Positions 1 through 12,500 of a DNA stretch of 64,000 nt are shown piece by piece. Position numbers and translations under genes: made by a program. Every line of letters starts with the position of its first letter. Positions within the stretch are counted from its first letter, which is position 1. Source of the DNA: Linnemannia hyalina (Eukaryota; Mortierellomycota; Mortierellomycetes; Mortierellales; Mortierellaceae); assembly GCA_019671135.1 (NCBI GenBank), contig JAHRHY010000006.1, positions 744,001 through 808,000 of the forward strand, given 5' to 3'. Below the pieces are notes generated by a model. The model ran no database searches. It was not told the DNA's origin and saw only the letters and a list, made by a program, of their open reading frames with translations.

Positions 1-3000
1 TAAGAACGTAAGGGAGAAGAAGCAAGGCACGAATTGAGTCGTAGGAAGAAGGAAGGAAAGGAAAAACCCCCAAAAAAAGGCAAAGGGGTCGAGTCGAAAA
101 AGAACACCAAAGGAACAAAAAAAAATGGAGGATTGGACAAACTGGCTTGGCTGGTAAGAATGTGCTCTCAATTGGAGAGAGAAACGGCGAACGAGAGAGA
201 AGAGAGGGTGGCAGTGTGATCTTTGGTATGTATGTACTATATATGTATGCAATCGAATTAAGTAATGAAAGCTGGCTGTGATTTGAACGGCGTCCGGTAA
301 GAGGAAGTTGGTGCTTCTTTGTCAACGGTGGGGGTGGTTATGAAGGTGAAGGTAGGTAATTGAAGAAAGCGAGAGAATGACGGAAAGGCGTGAATTTGAG
401 CGCCGGATTGGTAAAAGTACGACAAGAATTGTGGTTGTTGTCGTTATTATGGAGCGAGCAGTAACAGTGTAAGATAGAGAAGGAGAGAGATGCGGTAAGA
501 AAGGAACTAGCGCAATAAAGCGACGGAGAGAGATAGAGGAAAGGAAGTAAAAGAAGAATGGAAGGAATAAAGAAAGAAGCGAAAAAGAGGAGGGAAAGAG
601 GAAAGAGGAAGAGGATAGATAAAGGTTTTTGTGTGTTTGTTTTTGTTTGTGTGCATGTAAACACTAATGGCTGAGAATAGAGAGAGATGATGATGTGGGC
701 GTTTACGATGATGTGTGATGCTCTCTCTACTCCAGTAAACAAAACAAAAGAAAGGAAGAGGGACTAGTCGAGGGACATGGGCAATGCAATACAAAGACTT
801 ACAGGTTACACGGGTGGGCCCAGAATCACAACATCAACCTACTGGACAATCCATTCTCTCACCGCAGAGCATCTCGAGGCAGGGCAAGAGAGACAAAACA
901 AGAGCGTAAGCGTAATCAAGTCCATGGGATGCGAGAAATCGAGGATGGTCAATGCCACCGTAGGTACACTCCGCCTGTTTGTCCGCTCTCTTATTTTAAA
1001 ATATTGACTGACAGAGATACCTTAACAAAAGGTTGGTGAAGCAATCAGTCAACAGCGACACATGGAAATTGTTGAAAGCGACTCGTCTGTGAACGGTCGA
1101 AATGGATTGAACGATGTAGAAGAGTGGCAGTGGATGAGTATGAAAGAGAAGGGTAAGGAAACCCATTGGTTCATGTGGTCACTGAAAAACTATAGGTTTG
1201 AGCAAGAATGAGTCGCCTTTCAAGTGCGAAGGGGAAGAAGGAAGGAAGATCCCCTGCACGCTCCTACCTTTCAATCCGGTACCTCCATACGATACAGAGA
1301 AAAAGGTTCTGGGTTCCCAGATCTGTTTGCATCCGGACAGACTCATCTAAAGAGATCTTGTCGGATGGCCTTCAATGGGAAGAAGCATTGCTGGAGCATA
1401 GAAGAGAAAAGAAGAATAAAAAAGTCTTTTAAGGTTTCGAGAGTAATTCTTAAGCAATTGCAAAGAAAACGAGCATCTTTGTCATGCAGACCCTTTCAGA
1501 TCACCTTCGAAAGGATGCCAGAAAAGTTGCATTAAGGCAGGGGAAGAGGGAGAAGAAAGAAGGAAAACAAGGCATTCATGGAAGGATACGTTACCGCGCT
1601 AAAGAAAGCATTTCTTCTTTCCCGCGCACTCATCCCTGCTCTTGTGTGGATAACAAACGCGGTCATTTTGGACAGTGGTGCATTTCTACGGGCGATTTTT
1701 TTTGCATGGTTGGTTGGTAATTACCGTCCCAGTAAGGTGGAAAGAAAAAGGGTGCTTGTTGCATTTTCACCCCTTTTTACGGTAGCTCGAATGGTCAATG
1801 GTTTGAATAGTCCAATGTCATTGGTCTTTCTTTTCCAGCCATCTGGTTCCGTTTTCTATTCGCTAGCATTGAAGTGTATTCATCCAGGCAAGACTGATGA
1901 CAGCACAGATGACGATGACATTCTTATTATTCCCCCATGTTCGTTTGGTCTTGACTCTTTGGGGTTTTGTGAGTAGCGCCACACAAGACATAGTCCAACG
2001 GACGATGTGGTCAAAACATCAACAATGCAAAATAAAATTTAAAAAATGCTCTTCAATGGAGATCGATGACGATGATTGTGAGTTTGGTGACGATATGAAA
2101 TAGAAGCTCACCTTTAACGCCCTTGTTTTCGTGCGAGGTAGCTCATTTCCTAGTTACATCGTTGCAAAAAAACATCCCGAGTCTTCATATTTCTGGTCCT
2201 CCTCCCTCTCTTCTACTTGCTGATAAACAATGATCAAGCTCATGAGCAAAGACTTGGTCCTTGTATGTGCACCAAAATCCTACGCCCTTTGAACTTAGCC
2301 GACTTGAATATGAAAACTGTATGAAGTAGCTATGCGAGAGAGAACGAGCTGCCTCCCTTGTTTGACATGAAAAAGGTACAGGAAGAGGACACTTGAGCAA
2401 GAAAGTACAGGACGTTGCTCTTCTCTTCTGGCCCATCTCACGAGTTTTTGTGTGTGTTTTTTTTTGCACGCGAAAAAGGTTTATTTGAGTGCACGGTTGC
2501 TTCTTGACACAAATAACGTGACATTTGATGGAGCTTCTTCTTACTCGCCCTTTTTTGGTTTTGTTGGGACCATATTCGTGAAATAGGCTTATCTCAGTTA
2601 TCTGATCAGAACTTCAGAAGCACATTCCTGCTTGATAGATCACGAATGAATGAAAATATAAGCATTGCTCCTTGCTGCGCTTTTGAAGGAAAAGGCATGG
2701 GCGAAATAAATCTTCTCTTTCCCTGGGAATGAAAGACGGGTATCGTGTGAATTGTCGAGGAATGGACCAAGCAGAAAAAATAAAAAAAAAAATAAAAAAA
2801 AGTGTGAAAGGAAGAAAAACAAGGCTTGACGGACTGAAAAAAGAAAAGAACGTAGACCGAAGAAATAGCAGTGGCTGAAGGACCGAAAAAACGCCATTTG
2901 GCTCTCACAGACAGCTTTCGCAAAGCCATTTCCTCACCCAAGTTGTCTCCATTCCTCAACGCCATCACGTCTTGTTTTACATCTGTTCCCAACTTCATGC

Positions 3001-3540
3001 TCATTTTTATTCCACTTCCGCCTCAATGCTGACATTGCACATATACCAACCGGTCCATCACCACAATCATATGCAAAATGAAATAACTTTACATACAGGG
3101 TCAAAAAAAAGGGGCACAAGAAAAAAGAAAAAACCAGGAGTACTATAGAAAACCAACCAAAAAAAAAAATCGTTATCTTCTTTTTTCCGAACACTCACGT
3201 TTTCCGTCAAAGAACACAAGCAACGTTTTTCTACTCCGTGAATGCAAAACACACAAGTTCGGAAAAAAAAAAATCGAGGAAATGGAAGAATGCGAGCGAG
3301 AATGAGAGTATGTTTGGTAAGTCCCTCAAGGAGAAGAACGTGTTTATGTTATTGTTTGAAAAAATGGTGATGTTGCCTAATCCTATGACAAACGAAAGTG
3401 CTTTTATGGGGTGTAATTTTTTAGTGTTTTTGTTGTGTTAAACAGAAAAGGTGTACGAACTCGCCAGGACTATGTGCAAATGGCTGCACAACGAAGTTCA
3501 TACGGGGGGTGGCCGCAAAGACGAAACGGGCAAGACGAGC
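1..3540. other. Gene-poor region, left edge
   Basis: No reading frame here shows a recognisable domain, sensible splice pattern or non-repetitive protein. The open frames are short and rich in Lys, Arg, Ser or Phe, as expected from the GA- and A/T-rich tracts (for example 500-620 and 2780-2800). The right end presumably holds the 3' untranslated region of the desaturase gene. A lineage-specific gene cannot be excluded. Confidence 0.5.
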
Positions 3541-4731
3541 TTATTTCTTGAAGAAGACAACGTCGCCCTCGTCTTCGACGAATCGACACTCGCGGAAGGA
3601 TCTCCAGGTGGCGAGGGCGATGGGGGTATCATCATAGATGTAGTGCTGGCCAAGAAGCTTCTTGAGGCAGGCGGTGGCTTCCTCAGCATGGTAGAACGGC
3701 ATTTGAGAGAACAAATGGTGGGCAACGTGGGTGTGGACGATGCCGTGGAACATGTGGTCCAAGAACTTGCCGAACGAGCGGTCGACGGTGCAGAGGGCTC
3801 CACGCTGGAAGTTCCAGGCGTTCTCGCGGTAGTGAGGCAACTTGGGGTCGGTGTGCTGGAGGAAGGTGATGAGAACCAACCAAAAGTTGACAAAGAGGTA
3901 AGGGAGAATGTAGTACTTTGTCACGGCGAGGAGCGAGGTCTGGAGAGAGGCGTAGACGAGGGCACCCAAGGTGACAAGAACTCCAAGGTCAGAGAAGATA
4001 ACGTCGGTGAAGTTGCGGGCTTCAAAGATGGGCGACCAGGTGTGAAAGTGGGAGGTCCACTGGCCATAGTCCTGGCCCGAGGCGTTGACAGCCAGGTAGG
4101 CGGGCCAACCGAACAGGAACTGGATGAGCATCCAGAACAGGGTCACAATGGGAGCCTCCTCGTCCAGGTGCACGGCCTCATCCTCCTCGACGACATTCTC
4201 CTTCTTGGCGGGCAATCCAACCTGGGTACGGGTCTTGGGGACAAAGACCTGGTCCCTGTTCAGGTGTCCGGTGGCCTTGTGATGCTTCGAGTGCGAGATT
4301 CTCCAGGAGTGGTAAGGGACCAAAAGGAGCGAGTGCAGGACCCAGCCGACAGCGTTGTTGAGAGTCTTGGAGGTCGAGAACGACTGGTGGCCGCACTCGT
4401 GGGCAAGGACCCAGATGCCCGTGCAGACAATGCCCTGCATCACCCAGTAGACAGGCCACGCCAAGTAACGGATCAGAGGGTTCTCAAACTTGTCGATCTG
4501 GGTGGCGGCCAGGAAGAGGAGCGAGGCCCAGGTGAGATCGATGGCAACATGGCAGAGACCACGGAAGCCGGAACGCTCAAAGCAGTGGGCAGGGATGCAC
4601 TCACGGATCTCCTTGATCGTGAACTCGGGAAGCTCATAGTTGCGCTCATAGGCGGCCTTGACAGGGGCAACAGTGGGGTTGACAACGTGGCGGTGGGTCA
4701 AACCGGCATCGATAGTGTTGGGAGGAGCCAT
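3541..4731 (-). CDS. FAD2: Delta12 (omega-6) fatty-acid desaturase
   Basis: A single-exon gene of 396 residues encoding a membrane-bound acyl-lipid desaturase of the endoplasmic reticulum. It should insert the Delta12 double bond into oleate to give linoleate, the entry step to polyunsaturated fatty acids. All three di-iron histidine boxes are present: HECGH at 111-115, HSKHH at 147-151 and HVAHH at 335-339, with hydrophobic membrane pairs between them. The N-terminus MAPPNTIDAG and the C-terminus ending in FFKK match what I know of Mortierella alpina Delta12 desaturase (about 400 residues); the terminal lysines fit ER retention. The frame stays open to an upstream ATG near 5079, but the family start at 4731 is preferred because the upstream part is low-complexity CT-rich leader. 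A related omega-3 desaturase is less likely from the N-terminal sequence. Confidence 0.95.
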   Translation of the reverse strand: MAPPNTIDAGLTHRHVVNPTVAPVKAAYERNYELPEFTIKEIRECIPAHCFERSGFRGLCHVAIDLTWASLLFLAATQIDKFENPLIRYLAWPVYWVMQGIVCTGIWVLAHECGHQSFSTSKTLNNAVGWVLHSLLLVPYHSWRISHSKHHKATGHLNRDQVFVPKTRTQVGLPAKKENVVEEDEAVHLDEEAPIVTLFWMLIQFLFGWPAYLAVNASGQDYGQWTSHFHTWSPIFEARNFTDVIFSDLGVLVTLGALVYASLQTSLLAVTKYYILPYLFVNFWLVLITFLQHTDPKLPHYRENAWNFQRGALCTVDRSFGKFLDHMFHGIVHTHVAHHLFSQMPFYHAEEATACLKKLLGQHYIYDDTPIALATWRSFRECRFVEDEGDVVFFKK

Positions 4732-6127
4732 CTTTTGTTTCCTGAATGTGTTGATAGAATCCGTTCCTGAAAAAATTGGAAAGATATTACAAAGCCTTGA
4801 ATAGGATGAATGTCTCGTTGGGGTTGGGGAGGGGGGAAGGGTGGAAGGGTGGAAGGGTGGAAGGGAAGGAGAGACACAAAAAAGGGAAACAGCCGAGGTG
4901 AGAGGTCGGAAGAGGAAGGATGGAGGGTGGAGAGGAGGAGGAGAAAGAGGAAGAAGGAAGAGGAGGAAAGAAAGGAAAGAAGAAAAAGAGAGAAAAAAAC
5001 CGGACAGGTGAAGACCTTTATGAAGGAAGGATCCGAAGAATCGCAAAGACAGAATAAACGAAATCAAACACAGGCACACTTAGCAAAGACTGGTAGCGTG
5101 CGATTTGTTCCAATAAGCGATTGAGAAAAGTCCATTGTCAGCAACAATAGCAAACTCAGGGGAAGTGGGAAGGAATCAAGACTCGGGATGTCTTGCCCTG
5201 TTGCCATTTGCCCTTGACTGGGTGCGATAAGTATTACAGTAAACGGGTTATATACTTATCTTGGTCATGTATAATATTTTTTTTGTTGGTCCCCCGACCA
5301 GACAAAGGCAAGACCAAGACAAGAGTTGCAGTCGGGTTCCGAGCACTCGTACTACTCCACTTCACTCTCAGTTCAGTAACAATTCTTGCCTCTTTATCTT
5401 GCTCTTCAACCATCGATGGTGGGAAGGAGGATGGTGGTGGGAGCGCTAGTGGTGGTCACTCCATGTCATTTGCTCGAGCATCATGATCATTCAATCCCTC
5501 TCTTTTTCCAAAGACGAAGAGCATGATCAACCATCGCCAGGACCTCTTGCTCAATTCCCTTTGAAAGATAAAGGAATCCACACAGCAACAGAATCAAAGG
5601 CGATCATTCGGCAACTAATTCTTTTTTTCGTCCAATCCCCTTGAACCGCTGAGCAAAGATCCCGTCCATGATCCACACACCCATGTGCATCCTACACTTA
5701 TGCTTATGCTCATACTCACCCTCACTCACTCACTACTTGTACAAAGAAACACCTTCTCCCGTCCTCTCCCCTTTTAGCCTTTTCGTCGCATTGGTCTTTT
5801 TTTTTTTTTTTTTCGTCTCTTGTTATTGTAAACTTGCAGGTTGTTGTTGTGTTTCGACAATTGCGCTTATTCATTCGAAATCCCCTTTGTTCGACATTCG
5901 GACATCGTTTTGAAGTCCGCTAAACAACCCCAACTTTCGAAAAAGTGACTGCGATGCTTATTTTTTTGTATTTGTTGTTTATGTGCGGTTAAGGGTCGCA
6001 CAAAACATTCATCTCACACAGCCTCAAGCCATTACCACAACACAGGAAGCAAACAAACGATTGAGAAAAAACACATATATTTCCATACACTATTGAACGT
6101 ACTCGTTACTCCAGCGGATCAACAGAC
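4732..6127 (-). promoter_or_regulatory. Upstream region of the desaturase, probable leader intron
   Basis: Reading the minus strand, a pyrimidine-rich stretch ending in TTTTTCAG lies just upstream of the desaturase ATG (splice point near 4767/4766). This looks like the 3' end of an intron in the 5' untranslated region. I could not fix its donor. Positions 4810-5000 are strongly CT-rich on the coding strand. Positions 5130-6127 hold no gene that I can support; the left-going ThrRS gene ends at 6128. Confidence 0.4.
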
Positions 6128-9100
6128 TTAGATGCGGGAGCCACGCAGCTTATTGTCCTTCAACTCCTTCAGCTTGGAGAGAACCTCCTCCAAGGGACGG
6201 ACCTGACCCTTGGCCTTGCTGTCAACATCATCACGGCTGCGGACGTTAACAGAGTTGGAAGACTCCTCCTCGGCACCAACAACAAAGATAAAGTTGTACT
6301 GGGAAATCTCGGCGTTACGGATCTTCTTGTTCAAGGTCGAGTCAGAAGTATCGACATCAACAAAGAAACCAGCATCGTGGAGCTGCTTCTGGACCTTCTC
6401 GGCGTAAGGGATCAAGGCAGCAGCAACAGGGATCACCTGGACCTGGCGAGGGGACAACCAGAAGTCCCAGCGACCAGCGCAAGACTCGGTCAAAATGGCA
6501 ATCATACGCTCCAAAGATCCCAACATGGCACGGTGGATAATAAGAGGGCGAGAGAAATCAGAGGCCTCTCCTCCGCTGTTGCGGTACTCGAGTCCGAAAC
6601 GCTCGGGCAACTGGAAGTCGAGCTGAATGGTGGCACACTGATGGCTACGGCGCAAACTGTCGCGGATCAAAATATCAATCTTGGGTCCGTAGAAAGCACC
6701 ATCCTCGGGGTTGATGGTCCATGGGCGACCGAAGCGGTTAAGGGCATCAGTGAGATGCTAAGTATCACAAGGAGCATATTTGATTGTTAGCCAATGTGAA
6801 TTAATTGTTCCAAAACGTGGTCAGTTGTCAATGCCATTACAAAAAAGACGAAACATCTGTATTACCTTCTCGGCAGTGTCCCACTCCTCAATCTTTCCGA
6901 GGAACTTCTCGGGGCGGGTGGAAAGAGCCAAGGAGAACTCGAATCCGAAAATGCCATAGACGTATTGCAAGAAGTCAAGGGTGGCATCCATCTCATCTCC
7001 GAGCTGGTCGAGACGGCAGAACAAGTGAGCATCGTCTTGCTGGAAACGACGGACACGGGTCAAACCGCTGAGGGCTCCAGAGGCTTCGTTACGGTGAAGG
7101 ACACCGAAATCGGCGAAACGGAGAGGGAGCTCACGGTACGAACGCTCACGATGTCCGAACATCAAGCAGTGTCCAGGGCAGTTCATGGGCTTGAGAGCAA
7201 AGGTATCCTTCTCAACGGGGAATGAGAACATGTTCTCCTGGTAGTTCTGCCAATGTCCCGAAGTGTGCCACAACTTGACGTTGTACATGTTGGGCGACAT
7301 GACCTCAGTGTATCCGCGCTTGTAATACTCGCCCTTGATGAAGTCCATAAGGGTGTTGTAGATACGGGCTCCGTGAGGGAGGAAGAAGCACGAACCGGGG
7401 GAGAGATCGTGGAAGAAGAACAGTTCCTGCTCCTTTCCAATCTTGCGATGGTCGCGCTTGGCGGCCTCCTCCAAGAACTTCTTGTGTTCAGTCATCTGCT
7501 TGGTGTCGGGGAAGGAGACACCATAGATACGCTGAAGAGAATCGTTCTTGGCATCACCCAAGAAATACGAAGCAGAGTTCTATAATTTCACACATAAATT
7601 AGAAGGTGCAATAGGTTTGAAATACCGTGCATCTAAATGAGCTTTCACTGTTTGCTTCCTGTATGGCAAAGGAGAATATGCACAACATCAAAAGTTGGTA
7701 CTTGCCTTCATGACGGCGAAGGCCTTGATTCTGCCAGTGTTGGGGATATGGGGTCCACGGCACAGATCGATCAAGGGTCCGCAGCGATAGACGGTGGTGG
7801 AGGTGCCATCGGGGATCTTGGACTGGATCAAGTGAACCTTGTATTGGTTGTGCTGTAGTCAAGAAAGTAAAGAGAAGGTTTTGATATGTCAGTTCGGCGT
7901 ATCCTGGTCTACCTTCCTCAAGGAGAAGGTGTAAATACTGTCAATAAAAGTGAAGGTCAGGAAGTGGTCAACTAACCTTGAACATCTCCAAGAGCTCCTC
8001 CTTCTTCATCTCCAAACGAACAAACTGCTGCTTCTCCTTGATGGCGTTCTTGGCGCAAGTCTCCAAGTTAGCGTAGTCGCTCTGGGAAACAACACTAAGA
8101 ATGAAATAAAATTGACAGAAATCATCGATAAGTAACAGTAACATGAACATCATCATTTTCCCAAGTAATGTCCTGCGCGACGATTGCAATCATCCTTGAA
8201 TTCCAAGATATATAGACATACCGCTCATCCTTCATCGCCATTTCGTAGTAGAAACCATCCTCAATTGGTGGTCCAATGCACAAGTGGCATCCGTAGTGCT
8301 TCTCGCAAGCCTCTCCCAAAACGTGAGCAGACGAGTGCCAGAAAACGGCCTTGCCCTCCTCATGCTCAAAGTCCAAGAGCTCGAGCTTGCACGATGCAAC
8401 CATGGGTCTCTCCAAATCCCAAAGAACTTTGTCAACCTATTTTCATAACAGGCAGTTTTGTGTAAAAGTAAAAGTTATCTACGCGTTAGAGACGTGGTCA
8501 TTGTTCGTGCTCCATCATGAGAACATCACTTGATCGCATCCTTTAAACTGCATTGCATCCTTGCGTTGTTTACCTTGGCGATGACGACGCGCTCGGCAAG
8601 GGACTTGGCGATCTGTTTGGCGATATCCAAGGGCGAAGTCTCCCAGGCGGTTCCCTCGCGGGTAGAGCCATCGGGCATGGTGATAGTGATGGGGACACGG
8701 GGCTGGGCTAAAGAGTGCAAAGGACAAGCGATCAACAACAGATAAAAAGTAAAGCAATCGTGTCAGTCGTGTGGTATGTGGTGTGTGAAATAATCGCCAA
8801 ACGAGATGTCTCCCTCCTGTCAGTCTTGAAAGTGCCTTCTCCTTACCAGCGTCAGCCTCGTCAGCCTTCTTCTTGAGCTCGTCGAACATGGAGATACGGT
8901 GATCGACATACTCAGGGGTAGGGGAGACCTAGAGGAGAGAGAAGTAAGTGTGCCAGACACCAAAAACAAAAGGAGTGCAAGCGTGAGTCACTGTCCTTCG
9001 GGCTACCAGTCGATTGTTGTAGTTTTTCGATTGTTTGCCACTAAGTCGAATGAGTGATTCCAAGGCAACGGGACGGTGTCTTGCTATTCTCCTCCTGCAA

Positions 9101-9388
9101 AGGGTGTTACGTCTTTTGAGTTTCCCTAACAACTCCAGTCGGAACAACAGCTCAAGTGACAACTAGTGAACTGGAAAGAGTGTTTGCACTGGCGTGGTAT
9201 GGCGTATGGTCTTTCGCTGCCTAGTCTGTATGCATGCAAAGAAGTGTGAATCAAGGAAGTACCTCAAGGGGGTAGGAGCCCTCGGCGACGGGCTTCTTGG
9301 CCTTCTTCTCCTTGGGCTTTCCCTGGGGCTTGCCGGCAGCGGGGGGGTTCAGGGTCAGATCTTCGACCTTCTTCTCGATTTCAGCCAT
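6128..9388 (-). CDS. THS1: Threonyl-tRNA synthetase, eight exons
   Basis: A class II aminoacyl-tRNA synthetase that charges tRNA-Thr. Exons in transcription order: 9388-9263, 8928-8847, 8707-8574, 8436-8222, 8094-7977, 7852-7706, 7579-6866, 6757-6128. All phases close, giving 721 residues, normal for eukaryotic ThrRS. Residues 1-60 are a Lys-rich eukaryotic extension. A TGS domain follows (near MPDGSTREG). The second additional domain with the HSSAH zinc/editing motif is at 148-152. The catalytic core in exons 7-8 shows NCPGHCLMF, motif 2 ([11 protein letters not shown]) and motif 3 ([11 protein letters not shown]), followed by an anticodon-binding domain ([11 protein letters not shown]). Intron 6 (7853-7705 side) has a GC donor, AAG|GCAAGT at 7706/7705. 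An in-frame ATG lies 35 codons upstream at 9493. The gene is followed by the Rho GEF on the same strand, whose stop lies only 158 bp upstream of this ATG. Confidence 0.93.
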
Positions 9389-9546
9389 GGTTGTTTGGTG
9401 TTGAACTGGGATGATGAATGGTTCGTGAGAGAAACGCCTATTTATTTGTTTACTCTCTGGTCCATGTGAGCTCCTTTTTTTTATTTCCGCCATGAAACTT
9501 TCGAAGAGTCACAGCCTTCTTTCAAAACAAGCCACAACTTTTGGCT

Positions 9547-12500
9547 CTACAGGAAAGGCGAGTCTACATATTGAACAGGGACAGGGTCTGAAGGAGGTCC
9601 AGCGATGGGCGCAGGGACCGCCACAGGGAACACCTGAGGATATCCTTGGCTACGGCCTGTCGCATACGGACTATCGCTGGGATTCTCAGGTGTTTCTTGC
9701 ACAGGATAGAGCGTCAACGGCGTGCCAGACAGACGCTTGTGCGCGTAGCTAAGCGACGGTGGTGGTCTTGCAGCGGGTATAGAGGCAGTGCTGTTCTTGG
9801 GTGTCGAGTACGACGTCGACGGGACGTACGGCTGAGGCACTGGCATGTCCATGTAAACAATAGGAGGCGAGTCGTACCCTTGCTGGACACCATTGCTGGG
9901 AACTCCTGAGACCACACCGTATTGGCTCTGGATGAACTGAGAGTGTGGTCGAACAGGGATGGCAGGTGCTGCAGGGTAAATGGGGGGGTGGATCGATGTG
10001 GGGGAGTGGATCGAAGCAGGGAAAGATGGCGAAAGAGGAGTCTTAGGTGCAGCCGATGATCTTCGACTAGCACTCGGCGAGAACAGATCCGACTGGGACG
10101 TGAATGTGGTCTTGGGTTGGTATCGGATAGGCTCAATAATGGTTTTGCGGGCAGGTGCTTTAGACAGCTTGACGATCTGTCGAAGATCTGGCTTATTTGG
10201 ATCAGACTAAACGTCGAAGGAGAATAGTAAACAGTAAGGTTACATGTCTTGTTGTTTGTAAGCCTTGTTGACAGAGTGGTGCACCTGAAACAAGCAAGAA
10301 AGTGCTGATACATACCATGAGCAGGTGGATCACATTCTTGCCTATAAGATCCACATCAGAGTAAAGCAGACGAATGTTGTCGCCAAAGATGAGCTGTTCC
10401 AGTGCACCGGTCTCAACGTGTCGAATCTCAATCAGATCGTTCTCAACTGCGATAATGTACGGGTGCACCAGGGCGAAGGAATCAGGGCGACCTTCCCACT
10501 CAATAAATGCCTTCGGGGCAAGTCCTCCTGCCTTCGTCATTGTGAACGCGAAATCTACAAGTGAGCAAGGCGTACATATGTTAAACCCTGTTCAAATCGA
10601 TAGAAAGGCTGCAGAAAGAGAAAAAAAAATGTCCAAAGGCATACCTGTGTAGCACATGAAAAACTCGTCGGCAGAGATCTTGAACATATTGACGGGGGCA
10701 CTGTCTGCCTTCTTAGCCAGGAATGCAAAGTCAGGGTCGCCCTTGGCGGGGAAAATCTGCGTCTCCTTCAGGTTGTCCAGACTCAACAGCTCGAATCCCT
10801 TGGGACAGACAACACACGCCATCTTGGAGAACATAATCAGCTTGGAAGAGTCGGACGCAACGTAGAACTCGTACTGGGGCTTGAACCACTCCGATTTGTT
10901 CGACTTTCCAAAGCTCAGACTAAGTCCACGGTGGTGGTGGCCTGCAAGGACAGCGTTTTCGACAGGCTCGTAGACTGAGAACTGGCTCTCACTCGAACCC
11001 TTCCTCCGCATCACAGCCAAAAGCGTTTTTCCATCGTACTCGCCGACGGTGAAGTACTGAATGCTTTTACCCACCTGTTGACCGACCAGAAGAGACTTGT
11101 CGGCGTTAGGCTCCAGACAGCTGATGTTGTACGCCTTCAGGACCTTCCCAGACAAGATCAGGAGCATGTGGTAAGCCTCCAAGACGCTGATCTGACTGAT
11201 GTTGATCTCGTCAATGGCAAGACGGAAGCTCGTCGGGTCATCCTCCATTCCAATATACAGTCCATTCTCCGTTCCGACGACCAAGCGTTTCTTGAGATCC
11301 AGTACGTTGAGGTAAGGGGCCGTACAGGTCACACGCTTTCCATCCAAACAGCGTGATAATGCTGATGTCGATGATGATGTTGAGGATGGTGGCTGGGCGG
11401 TCATCTCCGTGATAAAATTCGTCTGGAACAGCTGGTTGCCGGACAAGACTCGTTTCCGAAGATCCTTGGCGCCCTTGATGTGCTCCACAAACTCGTCACG
11501 ATCCTTTTGGGCCATGGTAAGAACGTACAGACCTCCACGTCGTCCGCGATGCTCAATGGTGACAGGGGCAGCATTAGGGTTCTTTGGGTCCATTGCTGGT
11601 CCACGCTGGATCGCGTTGCTGACGTCTACAGGTGCCATAATAGCCGCCATCGCCTCTCCGTGTGAAAGGTAACCGGCGTTGATACTCTTTCTCTTGCTCG
11701 CTACTGGGTCCTTTCCGGGTGTGGACGAGGGCTTGCCGTCATCTGCCCAAACATTCAGGAGTTCGAGTGGGATTGGCTAAATTAAAAAGATGACGAAAGC
11801 GTGAGTATGTCATGCGCATTAAAGATTGCAAAGTACCCAAAAAAAATCCGTTATTTTGCAACTTACGTTCATAGCGACTTGATAGATAAGGTCGTCCTTC
11901 TCGCCTTGCTTATCACGTTTCTCCTTAGTGACGAGCAACATGTGATCGAAAACGAAGACTCGATACTCCTGCGGCAGCACCTCGAACCCATTCTTACGCT
12001 TAGCGATACAGTCAAAGTGAAGCCGCCTAGATCTCTCCGACAGCTTGAGGTCCTGATTATGCTCCTTGGACTTCCAGGTGATCTTGTCCTGAATCGTCAA
12101 AAGCCGCACCTGCAGGGCGCCGTCGGACATGCAGGCATTGACACGCTTGCTAATCTCGGTAGAAACGTCCAGCGCCTCTTGAGTAATCTCCTTGTCCAGA
12201 ACGCCATCTTCTGTCTTGCTGACCACTTGGCTGAGTAGAAGCGGGTACCGGGGAAGTCGCTGATAAGGTTGACTGAGGAAGTGCCGCAAACCAAGCCGAC
12301 GGGCCTCGGGGTGGCGCGTGCAATCATCCAGGAACTGCTTGAACCTCGGGTTCCGCTTTGACTCCTGTGTATAGATAAATTCCGATATGGCGATCCTGGG
12401 GATATAGCGAGTATATGCCTCCTCGAATCCTACGATGTGAGGTAACAAAACATCGCCGATTGCCTCTACTAAGGGCTGCTCCTCCTGTCGCGCCCTGAGT

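Noticed and set aside
1578..1976. 132-codon plus-strand frame with hydrophobic stretches
   Set aside because: No start context, domain, splice continuation or composition typical of the real genes in this window.
3451..4770. 439-codon open frame on the plus strand
   Set aside because: It is the antisense shadow of the desaturase, which has all catalytic motifs on the minus strand; the plus-strand peptide has no family features.
4732..5079. In-frame N-terminal extension of the desaturase
   Set aside because: The extension is a Ser/Leu/Pro/Phe low-complexity translation of CT-rich leader, is interrupted by a likely leader-intron acceptor, and the family starts at 4731.
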